Below are positions 10,084 through 17,567 of a stretch of 64,000 nt of DNA, one piece after another. The stretch is from Rhodoblastus sp. 17X3 (GTDB lineage: Bacteria; Pseudomonadota; Alphaproteobacteria; Rhizobiales; Beijerinckiaceae). Numbering within the stretch: position 1 is the stretch's first letter; each line of letters starts with the position of its first letter. The notes under the pieces were generated by a model. The model was given only the letters and a program-made list of their open reading frames with translations. It was not told the origin of the DNA and did no database searches. Where the stretch lies: positions 62,001 to 126,000 of the forward strand of contig NZ_JASHHX010000002.1 in NCBI RefSeq assembly GCF_030056575.1, given 5' to 3'. Position numbers and translations under genes: made by a program.

Positions 10084-10371
10084 ATGAGCGAGTTGAAACG
10101 CGAATTGTCGGTTCCGCCCGACGTCGAGACCAATGGCGGCACGGAAATCCTGCGCCTGTTCATCAGTTCCGGGGCCATGTCCTTGTCCATGCAGCGCGCT
10201 TTCGCGGAGCCGGAGGCCTGGGGTCGCCTGCTCGCGGAACTGGCGCAGCAGGCGGCGGCGCTTTACGCCCGCGAAACGCCGCTCGACGCCGAGTCGGCGC
10301 TGGCGGACATCCGCATCGCGCTCGACGCCGCCCTGGACCAGATCGAATCCGGTCAGACGCCGCTCAATTGA
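10084..10371 (+). CDS. DUF5076-like small protein of the pdh operon
   Basis: A 95-residue acidic, largely helical protein with ISSGAMSLSMQRAFAEPEAW and a C-terminal LADIRIALDAALDQIE. I recognise it as the small DUF5076-type protein often found between pdhB and pdhC in Hyphomicrobiales; that recognition is from memory. A GGGAG ribosome binding site precedes the ATG. The function is unknown, and its fixed position suggests a role with the dehydrogenase complex. Confidence 0.75.
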   Translation: MSELKRELSVPPDVETNGGTEILRLFISSGAMSLSMQRAFAEPEAWGRLLAELAQQAAALYARETPLDAESALADIRIALDAALDQIESGQTPLN

Positions 10372-10397
10372 GCGCCGCAGTTCGGGACGGAGGGACC

Positions 10398-11504
10398 ATG
10401 GCGATTGCGATCCTGATGCCCTCCCTCGGAGCCGCCATGCGGAAGGGGCGGCTGACGCGCTGGCTGCGCCGCGAGGGCGATCTCGTCGAGGCGGGCGAGC
10501 CGGTCGCCGAGATCGTCACGCCTCACGCGACCATGGATGTCGAGGCGCCGCAGACCGGCGTGCTGGCGCGCATCATTTTCGCGGCGGGCGAAGCCGAAAT
10601 CGCGGCGGGCTTGGAAATCGGCCTGATCGAGCCGGGGCCAGCGCCGCATCAGTCTTCCGAGGCGCGATCAGGGCGCCGCGCCGCGCCGGCGGCTTCGCCG
10701 CGCGCGCGCCGCCTGGCGCGCGAGGCGGGCTTCGATCTTTCAGGCGTTGTCGGCGGCGCCCCCAATGGCCGCATCGTCGAGTCCGACGTCCGCGTCGCAA
10801 TCGAGGCGCATGGGCGGGATCCACGACCGCCGGGCGCAACTCCGCCTCTCCGCGCGCGGGACGGGCGGGCGCCGCCGTTGATCGAGGCGGCGCAATGGAC
10901 GCCGCAGGTCCATCTCGAAGCCGATTGCCGCATCGACGCGCTGGAAGCCCTGCGCGCGGAACGCAACAACGCCACGCGCGCCGCGCACAAAACCCGAATT
11001 TCGCTGCTCGATTGCGTGGTCAAGGCGCTCGCCGGGGCTTTGGTCCGGACGCCGCGCGCCAATGTCGCGCTCACGCCCAAGGGTTATGAACTGGCCCGCC
11101 ACGCCGACGTCGCTCTCGGAATGGTCTTCGACGGCGAGATCGTCGCGCCAGCGCTGGCCGCCGCCGAGGCGATGTCTCTGGAAGAAATCGCCGCCGCGCG
11201 CGCCGCATTTTTGGCCGGGCGCTTTTCGGCGAACTCCTTCGTCGGCGGGGCCAGCTTCATCGTCAATCTCGGCCATTTTGGCGTCAAGCGCGTGTTCCCG
11301 GTCGTCGTCGCGCCTTGGACCAGCGTGCTCGGAGTCGGCGCTTCGGAAAAACGCGTCGTCGTGGAGGACGGGGCCGCAACGATCGCCACCGTGCTTGCGG
11401 TGACGCTGGCTGTCGACCGCCGCGCCATGGACGAGCGTGCGGCCGGCGCCTTGCTCGCGGCCTTCAGGCAACTGATCGAACGTCCGGCGGGACTGCTCGA
11501 TTAA
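10398..11504 (+). CDS. Degenerate dihydrolipoamide acyltransferase (E2-like)
   Basis: A 368-residue protein with E2 architecture: lipoyl-like domain (residues 1-77), peripheral subunit-binding domain (about 95-135, ASPRARRLAREAGFD...GRIVESDV) and catalytic-type domain (about 160-368). Both signature residues are changed. The lipoyl motif TDKATM reads TPHATM, so the lysine is His43 (codon 10524-10526). The active-site DHRxxDG reads DRRAMDE, so the catalytic histidine is Arg341 (codon 11418-11420) and the Gly is Glu. The frame is otherwise open and full, so this is not a simple pseudogene. An AGGGACC site precedes the ATG. It may be a structural core or have a new role; the lipoylated acetyl-transfer function should be absent. 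Confidence 0.85.
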   Translation: MAIAILMPSLGAAMRKGRLTRWLRREGDLVEAGEPVAEIVTPHATMDVEAPQTGVLARIIFAAGEAEIAAGLEIGLIEPGPAPHQSSEARSGRRAAPAASPRARRLAREAGFDLSGVVGGAPNGRIVESDVRVAIEAHGRDPRPPGATPPLRARDGRAPPLIEAAQWTPQVHLEADCRIDALEALRAERNNATRAAHKTRISLLDCVVKALAGALVRTPRANVALTPKGYELARHADVALGMVFDGEIVAPALAAAEAMSLEEIAAARAAFLAGRFSANSFVGGASFIVNLGHFGVKRVFPVVVAPWTSVLGVGASEKRVVVEDGAATIATVLAVTLAVDRRAMDERAAGALLAAFRQLIERPAGLLD

Positions 11505-11569
11505 CGCTCCATTGCGGGCTGGCGGATTAGAGTTTATGTGATCCGAGATCGTATAGCCGGAACAAAACC

Positions 11570-12544
11570 ATGGCCGTCGTCATCGACACCCTGAAATCCG
11601 ATCCTCGCAAGCAGGACGAGGCTCGTCCGCGCCACCCCGAAAAGGCGCACAAGCCGGACCAGCCCATCGCGCGAAAGCCGGACTGGATCCGCGTCAAGGC
11701 GCCGGGATCGAAGGGCTGGGCCGAGACCAACGCCATCGTCAAGGCCAACAAGCTGGTGACCGTCTGCGAAGAGGCGGGCTGCCCCAACATGGGCGAGTGC
11801 TGGGAAAAGAAGCACGCCACCTTCATGATCATGGGCGACACCTGCACCCGAGCCTGCGCCTTCTGCAACGTCAAGACCGGCCTGCCCGCGCCGCTCGACG
11901 CGGCCGAGCCCGCCCATATCGGCGAGGCGACCGCCAAGCTGGGCCTGTCGCATGTGGTCGTGACCTCGGTCGACCGCGACGATCTGGACGACGGCGGCGC
12001 CGCTCATTTCGGGGCGGTCATTGCGGCGATCCGCGCCGCCAGCCCCGCCACCACCATCGAAATCCTGACGCCGGATTTTTTGCGCAAGCCCGGGGCGCTG
12101 GAGCGCGTGGTCGCGGCCAAGCCGGACGTTTTCAACCACAATCTTGAAACCGTGCCCTCGAACTATCTTACGGTGCGTCCGGGAGCGCGTTATTTCCACA
12201 GCCTGCGCCTGCTGCAGAAGGTGAAGGAGCTGGACCCGGATATTTTCACCAAGTCCGGCATCATGCTGGGGCTCGGCGAGGAGCGCAACGAAGTGTTGCA
12301 ACTGATGGACGACCTTCGCTCGGCGGAGGTCGATTTCCTCACCATCGGGCAATATTTGCAGCCGACCCGCAAGCATCATCCGGTCAAGGACTTCATCCCG
12401 CCCGAACAGTTCAAGGCCTATGAGTCCATCGCCTACGCCAAGGGCTTCCACCTGGTTTCGTCCTCGCCATTGACGCGCTCGTCGCATCATGCCGGCGAGG
12501 ATTTCGAACGGCTCCGCGCCCGCCGGCGCGCTTCGCGGGGGTGA
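11570..12544 (+). CDS. lipA: Lipoyl synthase
   Basis: A 324-residue radical-SAM enzyme that inserts two sulfurs into octanoyl groups on lipoyl domains. The auxiliary cluster motif [13 protein letters not shown] and the radical-SAM motif CTRACAFC are both intact. GLGEERNEV and the C-terminal [11 protein letters not shown] are typical. It is the last enzyme gene after the E2-like gene, and no dihydrolipoamide dehydrogenase (lpd) lies between them, although that gene often sits here in relatives. Confidence 0.97.
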   Translation: MAVVIDTLKSDPRKQDEARPRHPEKAHKPDQPIARKPDWIRVKAPGSKGWAETNAIVKANKLVTVCEEAGCPNMGECWEKKHATFMIMGDTCTRACAFCNVKTGLPAPLDAAEPAHIGEATAKLGLSHVVVTSVDRDDLDDGGAAHFGAVIAAIRAASPATTIEILTPDFLRKPGALERVVAAKPDVFNHNLETVPSNYLTVRPGARYFHSLRLLQKVKELDPDIFTKSGIMLGLGEERNEVLQLMDDLRSAEVDFLTIGQYLQPTRKHHPVKDFIPPEQFKAYESIAYAKGFHLVSSSPLTRSSHHAGEDFERLRARRRASRG

Positions 12545-12551
12545 GACGGCA

Positions 12552-13007
12552 ATGCCGAGCTTCCGCACCAGCCATGTGGTGAACCACACGCCGCAGCAGA
12601 TGTTTGATCTGGTGGCGGATGTGGAATCCTATCCGCAATTCGTGCCTCTGTGCCAGACCTTGCGCGTCCGCCGCCGTTTCGCGGGGGCGGATGCGGCCGA
12701 GGTGATCGTCGCGGAAATGGAAGTGGGCTACAAGGCGATCCGCGAAAGGTTCACCAGCCGGGTGACGCTGGACCGCGCCGCGCATCGCATCGATGTGGAA
12801 TATATCGACGGCCCGTTCAGCCATCTCGAAAACATGTGGCGGTTTGGCGAGGCTGATGGCGGAAAGTGCCGGGTCGAATTCTATATCGCCTATGAATTCC
12901 GCAGCCGCGCCCTGGCCACCCTCATGGGCTCGATGTTCGACGTCGCCTTCCGGAAGTTTTCTTCGGCTTTCGAGACCCGCGCGGACGAGGTTTTCCGCCC
13001 CGCCTGA
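12552..13007 (+). CDS. Coq10/RatA-like START-domain protein
   Basis: A 151-residue START/polyketide cyclase-fold protein of the ubiquinone-binding Coq10 / RatA family. VVNHTPQQMFDLVADVESYPQFVPLC at the start, MEVGYKAIRERFTSRV in the middle and FYIAYEFRSRALATLMGSMFD near the end are family features. The ATG lies 7 nt after the lipA stop, so the two are cotranscribed, as in many alphaproteobacteria. The likely role is binding or delivering ubiquinone in respiration; it should not be called a toxin on this evidence. Confidence 0.9.
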   Translation: MPSFRTSHVVNHTPQQMFDLVADVESYPQFVPLCQTLRVRRRFAGADAAEVIVAEMEVGYKAIRERFTSRVTLDRAAHRIDVEYIDGPFSHLENMWRFGEADGGKCRVEFYIAYEFRSRALATLMGSMFDVAFRKFSSAFETRADEVFRPA

Positions 13008-13160
13008 GGGCGCTTCGTCGTCGGAACGCGCGCGCAAAGCCAGTGAAGCAAAGCTCAAGCTTGCGTAAGAAAACTTCCTGCATACCAAAGCAACCGCGTG
13101 GCGCTAGTTAAGTAAAGCTTAACCTTGCGCTGCCGGATGTGGCCGGGCTAAAAAATGAAC

Positions 13161-13188
13161 GGCCCCGCCGCCTTGCGCGCGCGGGGCC
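13161..13188 (+). terminator. Hairpin terminator after the pdh-lipA operon
   Basis: GGCCCCGC (13161-13168) pairs with GCGGGGCC (13181-13188) around a 12-nt loop, followed by TTCTATT. It is 150 nt after the last gene and GC-rich, a plausible intrinsic terminator. Confidence 0.6.
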
Positions 13189-13848
13189 TTCTATTCGCCC
13201 ATGGCGAATTCTGATTGTGATCAGAAGCTAATGCGGTGTTTCCCGCTATGAAATCTGAACTGCTTCGATGATGGGCATCTCCCGTCAATGAGGCCGATTC
13301 CGTGCATTTCCGTCCTGTTTGGCGTCAAAACGCCGCGCCTGGACGGAGGCGGCCGGAAAAGGCGAGCTGAGGTGGAGTCATCGTTCCCGTTTTCCAAATC
13401 CTCATCGCTGGAGCGCCTGAAATCGAGGGCTAGCCCGATTCCGGCGACGATGTTCGATATGGGCTGGTCGATCAACACAAGTGCTAAGGCGTTTTAAGTC
13501 TCGGCCACTCGATAGATTTGATCGATCGGGTTACTGCTCGCCGCACAGGTTCGTAGCCCGTCGGCGTTGTCCTTGACTTGAAAGCGGCTCCGCACGTCTT
13601 TCAATCAAGGCTGCAACATATAGAAGTGTGACATCTTTTTTGCGCTCGTCAATAGGCGAATTCACATTTCCGTGCGCAGTCGTGTGTCCCTTGGTCGCAT
13701 CTTGCGCAGGACATGAACGGCGCCGCGAAACTATGCTAAACGGCTTTTAGCGCGTCGTTCCAGCGCCTTCGCCGTTTCGGCGGCGAGCCGGGCGCGGAAG
13801 GGCGCAAGCGCGGCCGGGGCCGCATTTTTGTGTCTTGTGGATGAGGCC
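13189..13848. other. 660-nt gap with no clear gene
   Basis: Two short frames (69 residues on plus at 13288, 85 residues on minus from 13478) overlap each other. Neither has a good ribosome binding site or a family I recognise. A-T-rich stretches near 13600-13660 may hold the promoter of the phosphoesterase. Nothing else is supported. Confidence 0.4.
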
Positions 13849-14832
13849 ATGAAGGGAATTTTTGCTCGCGCCGTCGTCACGGCGATTCTATTCGGGATCC
13901 TCGCCGGATCGGCGCGGGCGGCGGAACGATTCGACCATGTTTTCGTGATTGTCCTTGAAAATCACGGCTTCGACGACGCGGTCTCCAATGGCCCCTCGCC
14001 CTTTTTGCGCGAGTTGGCGGGTAGTCAGGGCCTGGCGACCAATTATTTCGGAATCGCTCATCCCAGCCTGCCGAATTATCTGGCCATGATCGGCGGCGAC
14101 GATTTCGGCGTCCGGGACGATCGGCCGAGCTGCTTTTCGTCAGACATTTCTTCCTCGACCGCCTGCAACAGGATTCCCGGCGATTCGCTGGTCGGACAGC
14201 TGCGCGGCGCCGGGTTGAGCTTTTCGGTCTATGCCGAAAGCCTGCCGGAAGCTGGCTCGCTGGTCAGCGTGGCGCCAGGCGGTCCAGCCGGCGCGCTTTA
14301 CGCGCAGAAGCACAATCCGGTTCCCTATTTCGAGGAACTGGCGCGCGATTCTGCCGTGCTGGCGCTGATGAAGCCATTTTCGGCTTTCGCGGCGGATCTC
14401 TCGGGGGCGACGCCGAATGTCGCCCTGATCGTGCCCAATCAATGCCACGACGGTCATGGCTTGCCGGTCTGCCGCGACCGGGACCAGCTCGTGGCCGATT
14501 ACGACGCCTTCGTGCGCGACACGGTGACGGCGATTCGCGCCTCCAAGGCCTGGACGCGGCGCTCGGCCATCGTCATCACCTTCGACGAGGGCGCCCGCAG
14601 CCTTTATCCCGAGGCGCCGGTTTCCGAAATCGCCCGTCGCGCGGGCGGGGCCGACAATCATATCGCGACGATCATCGTCACGCGTTGCGGCGCTGCCTTG
14701 CAGGACGCCACGCGATACGACCATTACAGCCTGCTCGCCACGATCCAGGACGGGTTCAATTTGCCAAGGCTGCGCAAGTCCGCGCAAGCGGAGCCGATGA
14801 GCCGACTTTTTGCGCATCGTTGCGAGCCTTGA
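13849..14832 (+). CDS. Secreted phosphoesterase (phospholipase C / acid phosphatase family)
   Basis: A 327-residue protein with a clear signal peptide (MKGIFARAVVTAILFGILAG, cleavage near SARA|AE). FDHVFVIVLENHGFDD carries the metal-binding Glu/Asn of the AcpA/PLC-type alkaline phosphatase superfamily. GIAHPSLPNYLAMIGG supplies the nucleophile (Ser/Thr), and VIVPNQCHDGH, ITFDEG and GADNHIATI supply the other metal ligands. It should be periplasmic or secreted and hydrolyse a phosphate ester; the substrate is not known. The longer frame starts at a TTG (13828); the ATG at 13849 begins the signal peptide and is preferred. Confidence 0.88.
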   Translation: MKGIFARAVVTAILFGILAGSARAAERFDHVFVIVLENHGFDDAVSNGPSPFLRELAGSQGLATNYFGIAHPSLPNYLAMIGGDDFGVRDDRPSCFSSDISSSTACNRIPGDSLVGQLRGAGLSFSVYAESLPEAGSLVSVAPGGPAGALYAQKHNPVPYFEELARDSAVLALMKPFSAFAADLSGATPNVALIVPNQCHDGHGLPVCRDRDQLVADYDAFVRDTVTAIRASKAWTRRSAIVITFDEGARSLYPEAPVSEIARRAGGADNHIATIIVTRCGAALQDATRYDHYSLLATIQDGFNLPRLRKSAQAEPMSRLFAHRCEP

Positions 14833-15086
14833 ACGGCGCTGTTCACTTCGCCTGGACTTGAACGGAGCCTTGCGGGCGCGGCAGTTTGATATGAATGGTC
14901 AGTCCGCGCAAAGGTGGCTAATGTCGCTGCTCCAGGGATGAAACTGGGGCGGCGGCCCCGGCGAGAGAGGGCAGATCGAGCCGGGGCCGCCGCGATCGCC
15001 GGTCTGGATCGCGCGGGAGATGGGAACCGCCGTCCGGGCCTGACGATGACTGCCTTTCGCGTCAAAAATTGCTGCGCTCAGGCGTG

Positions 15087-15103
15087 ATGTATTTAAATTA
15101 CAT
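15087..15103 (+). promoter_or_regulatory. Inverted repeat upstream of modE
   Basis: ATGTA (15087-15091) and TACAT (15099-15103) flank a 7-nt A/T-only spacer, about 80 nt upstream of the modE start. It resembles the A/T-rich palindromes bound by ModE-type regulators, but no exact ModE box is seen, so autoregulation is an inference. Confidence 0.35.
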
Positions 15104-15185
15104 ATTGTCGCGAGACTATCGCCAAAAAGGCTCTTGCGGCAAGCGAATTTTTCCGCGATTGGTGCGCGGAACTGGTGGAGCGGTC

Positions 15186-15977
15186 ATGACAGGCAATAAA
15201 ATCAACGCTCTTCTCGCGCTGCATAGCGGGGGGCGTTTTCTGGTCGGGCACGATCGGATCATGCTGCTCGAAAAGGTCGCGGAGCTTGGCAGCATCGCCA
15301 AGGCGGCGAAAACGACGGGCTTCAGCTACAAAACGGCTTGGGACTCGGTCAACGCCGTGAACAACCTTCTGCCGACGCCGGCTTTCATCACCCGTCCCGG
15401 CGGGCGGTCCGGCGGCGGCGCTGAAGTCACGGAAGAAGGCCGCCGGCTCCTCGCCACCTTCCATCGCCTGGAAGAAAAGCTTTCGCTGATCTCCAACATC
15501 ATCGCGGAAGAGGGGCTGGAAGGGCAGGAGGAGGCCTTCCTCTGGGCGCTGGGCGCGCGGATTTCGGCCCGCAACGTCTTCCAGACCGAGGTGGTGCAGG
15601 TCAAACGCTGGCCGGTGGATGTCGAAGTCACGCTGAAATTCGCCGACGACCGCAAAATTCTCGCCATCGTCACAAATGAATCCGCCGACGATCTCGATCT
15701 GACGCCGGGGCGCAAGGTTCTGGCTCTGGTCAAATCCTCCTTCATCCGTCTGTTCTCGCCGGAACACGCGCCAGAGGGCGGGCGCAACGCCTTTGTCGGC
15801 GAGGTGGCGGACCGCATCGACGCCGAGCGCAACAGCGAGATCCGCCTCGACATCGGCCTCGGCAAGACCGTGCATGCGGTGGTTCCGCGGCAGACGGCGG
15901 AAGACCTCGGGCTTCAGGTTGGCGCAAAGGCCACCGCGACCTTCGATCCCACCCAGGTCATTCTGGCGGTCAATTGA
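15186..15977 (+). CDS. modE: ModE-type molybdate-responsive transcriptional regulator
   Basis: A 263-residue protein. Residues about 1-110 form the LysR-like winged helix of ModE (ELGSIAKAAKTTGFSYKTAWDSVNAVNN, then RPGGRSGGGAEVTEEG). Residues about 125-190 and 195-262 are two TOBE/Mop domains, the first with LSARNVF-like SARNVFQTEV, the second with DIGLGKTVHAVVP, that bind molybdate. ATG 15186 has GGTGGAGCGG upstream and removes a 39-codon extension with no family match. Its stop overlaps the TTG start of an Nramp-like transporter, so the two are coupled. No modABC genes are in the window. Confidence 0.93.
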   Translation: MTGNKINALLALHSGGRFLVGHDRIMLLEKVAELGSIAKAAKTTGFSYKTAWDSVNAVNNLLPTPAFITRPGGRSGGGAEVTEEGRRLLATFHRLEEKLSLISNIIAEEGLEGQEEAFLWALGARISARNVFQTEVVQVKRWPVDVEVTLKFADDRKILAIVTNESADDLDLTPGRKVLALVKSSFIRLFSPEHAPEGGRNAFVGEVADRIDAERNSEIRLDIGLGKTVHAVVPRQTAEDLGLQVGAKATATFDPTQVILAVN

Positions 15978-17224
15978 CCGGCCCCGGCGATCCTTGCTTG
16001 ACCGGCCCGGCGGATCGCCCCCTGACGGTGCGCAATCCGCTGCGGCATGGGCTGGCGGCCTGGGGGCCGGGCCTGCTGGTCATGCTCGCGGACACCGATG
16101 CGGGCAATGTCGTCGCCGCGGCGCAGGCCGGCGCGCAATGGAATTTCCGTCTGCTGCCACTGGTCCTCGCGCTTATCCCCGCGCTTTATCTCGTGCAAGA
16201 GCTTGCCGCGCGGCTCGGCCTTTTCACGGGAGAGGGCTTTGGCGCATTGATCCGCGCGCGCTACGGGAAAGGCGTCGCGCTTCTGGCGTTCTCCGGGCTG
16301 GCGCTGGCGAGTTTTGGAACCTTGGTCACCGAATTTACCGGAGTTGCGGGAATCGGCGAGCTCTACGGGTTGTCCCGCGATGTCACGCTCCCCGCCGCCG
16401 GCCTCGCCTTGCTGGCGGTCGCGGCGACCGGCGCCTATCGCCGGGCGGAGCAGGCCGCCCTCGCTTTCGGCCTCTTCGAATGCGCCTTTCTTGTCGTCGC
16501 CTGGAAAGCGCGGCCGCATCCCGCCGATATGATGCGAGACTTTTTCCACGCGCCGCTCGGCGATAGCGGCTTTTTGTTCCTGGCCGCCGCTATCGTCGGC
16601 TCGACCTTCAATCCCTGGATGGTGTTCTATCAGCAGGCGGCGACCGCGCGCCGCTCCTTGCGGCCCGACGATTTGCCCGCCGTTCGCGCCGATACCGCGA
16701 TCGGGGCGGTTCTGACGCAGGTTCTGACCGGCGCCGTGCTGATCGCCGCCGCAGCCGCGCTTCATGCCGGGGATCGCGTCCGTGGACTCGCCAGCATTGG
16801 CGAAATCGGCGAGGCGCTCGCCGGGGCGCTGGGGCGCGATAACGCGCTGCTCGTGTTCAGCCTCGGTGTGCTGGGGGCGTCCTTCGCGGCGGCCATCGTC
16901 GCTTCGCTGGCCTTGTCCTGGGGCGTAGCCGAGGTCTTTCCCGCTTCGGGCGGCTCACGGCGCTTTTTAGGGCTTTACGCCGCCGGCCTCTGCGGGGCGG
17001 CGGCGCTCGTGTATTTCGCGCAGGATCTGGTCTGGCTGAACATCGCGGCGCAGGCCGCCAATGCGCTGCTGTTTCCCCTGGTCGTCGGGCTGCTGATCGC
17101 CCTGACGGCCAGGGTTCTGGCGCCGCCCCTACGGCTGCGCGGGGCGCGCCATGCGGTCATGACCGTTCTGGCGGCGAGCGTCGGCCTCATAGGCCTGATT
17201 GGCGCCGCCGCGGCATTTCGGTGA
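15974..17224 (+). CDS. Nramp (SLC11)-like transporter with altered metal site
   Basis: About 416 residues with roughly 11 transmembrane helices in the Nramp fold. In helix 1 the DPGN motif is replaced by DTDAGN. In helix 6 the MPH motif is replaced by NPW (IVGSTFNPWMVFYQQ). The same kind of change marks Nramp-related proteins that do not carry classic transition-metal specificity. The reading frame opens at TTG 15974, overlapping the modE stop; GTG 16028 is an alternative start. Coupling to modE and to a cupin downstream suggests molybdate-linked expression. The substrate is unknown; Mg, Mn or a compound related to molybdenum use are possible. Confidence 0.82.
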   Translation: MTGPGDPCLTGPADRPLTVRNPLRHGLAAWGPGLLVMLADTDAGNVVAAAQAGAQWNFRLLPLVLALIPALYLVQELAARLGLFTGEGFGALIRARYGKGVALLAFSGLALASFGTLVTEFTGVAGIGELYGLSRDVTLPAAGLALLAVAATGAYRRAEQAALAFGLFECAFLVVAWKARPHPADMMRDFFHAPLGDSGFLFLAAAIVGSTFNPWMVFYQQAATARRSLRPDDLPAVRADTAIGAVLTQVLTGAVLIAAAAALHAGDRVRGLASIGEIGEALAGALGRDNALLVFSLGVLGASFAAAIVASLALSWGVAEVFPASGGSRRFLGLYAAGLCGAAALVYFAQDLVWLNIAAQAANALLFPLVVGLLIALTARVLAPPLRLRGARHAVMTVLAASVGLIGLIGAAAAFR

Positions 17225-17231
17225 GGTTGCG

Positions 17232-17558
17232 ATGGTCAAATCCGGCAATCTTTTCACCAACCTGCCGACCGCCCGCGCGGAGGAGGAACTCACGACGCTG
17301 CTGAAATTGCCCGGCGCGCGCGTCGAGCGGATCGTTTCGACGGGGCAGGCCAGCCCGGAGGGGTTCTGGTACGATCAGGACTGGACGGAATGGGTCGTCG
17401 TCCTGTCCGGCTCAGCCGCGCTTCTCATGGAAGGCGAGGACAGCCCGCGCATCCTCCGGCCCGGCGATTATATCGAGATCCCGCCGCATGTCCGCCATCG
17501 CGTCGAATGGACGGAGGCAAGCGCGCCGACTGTATGGCTCGCCGTACATGGAGTTTAA
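17232..17558 (+). CDS. Small cupin-domain protein
   Basis: A 108-residue single-domain cupin (double-stranded beta-helix). The first motif region reads YDQDWTEWVVVLSGSAALLMEG, lacking the usual HxH but with Glu and Asp, and the second reads PGDYIEIPPHVRHRVEWT with HxxxH. It starts at ATG 17232 after GTGAGG, 7 nt past the Nramp-like stop, so it is in the modE operon. It could bind a metal or an anion; no enzyme activity can be assigned. Confidence 0.8.
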   Translation: MVKSGNLFTNLPTARAEEELTTLLKLPGARVERIVSTGQASPEGFWYDQDWTEWVVVLSGSAALLMEGEDSPRILRPGDYIEIPPHVRHRVEWTEASAPTVWLAVHGV

Positions 17559-17567
17559 GGACGTCGA

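Noticed and set aside
13221-13497. Two overlapping short frames (69 and 85 residues)
   Set aside because: They overlap each other on opposite strands, with no ribosome binding site and no recognisable family.
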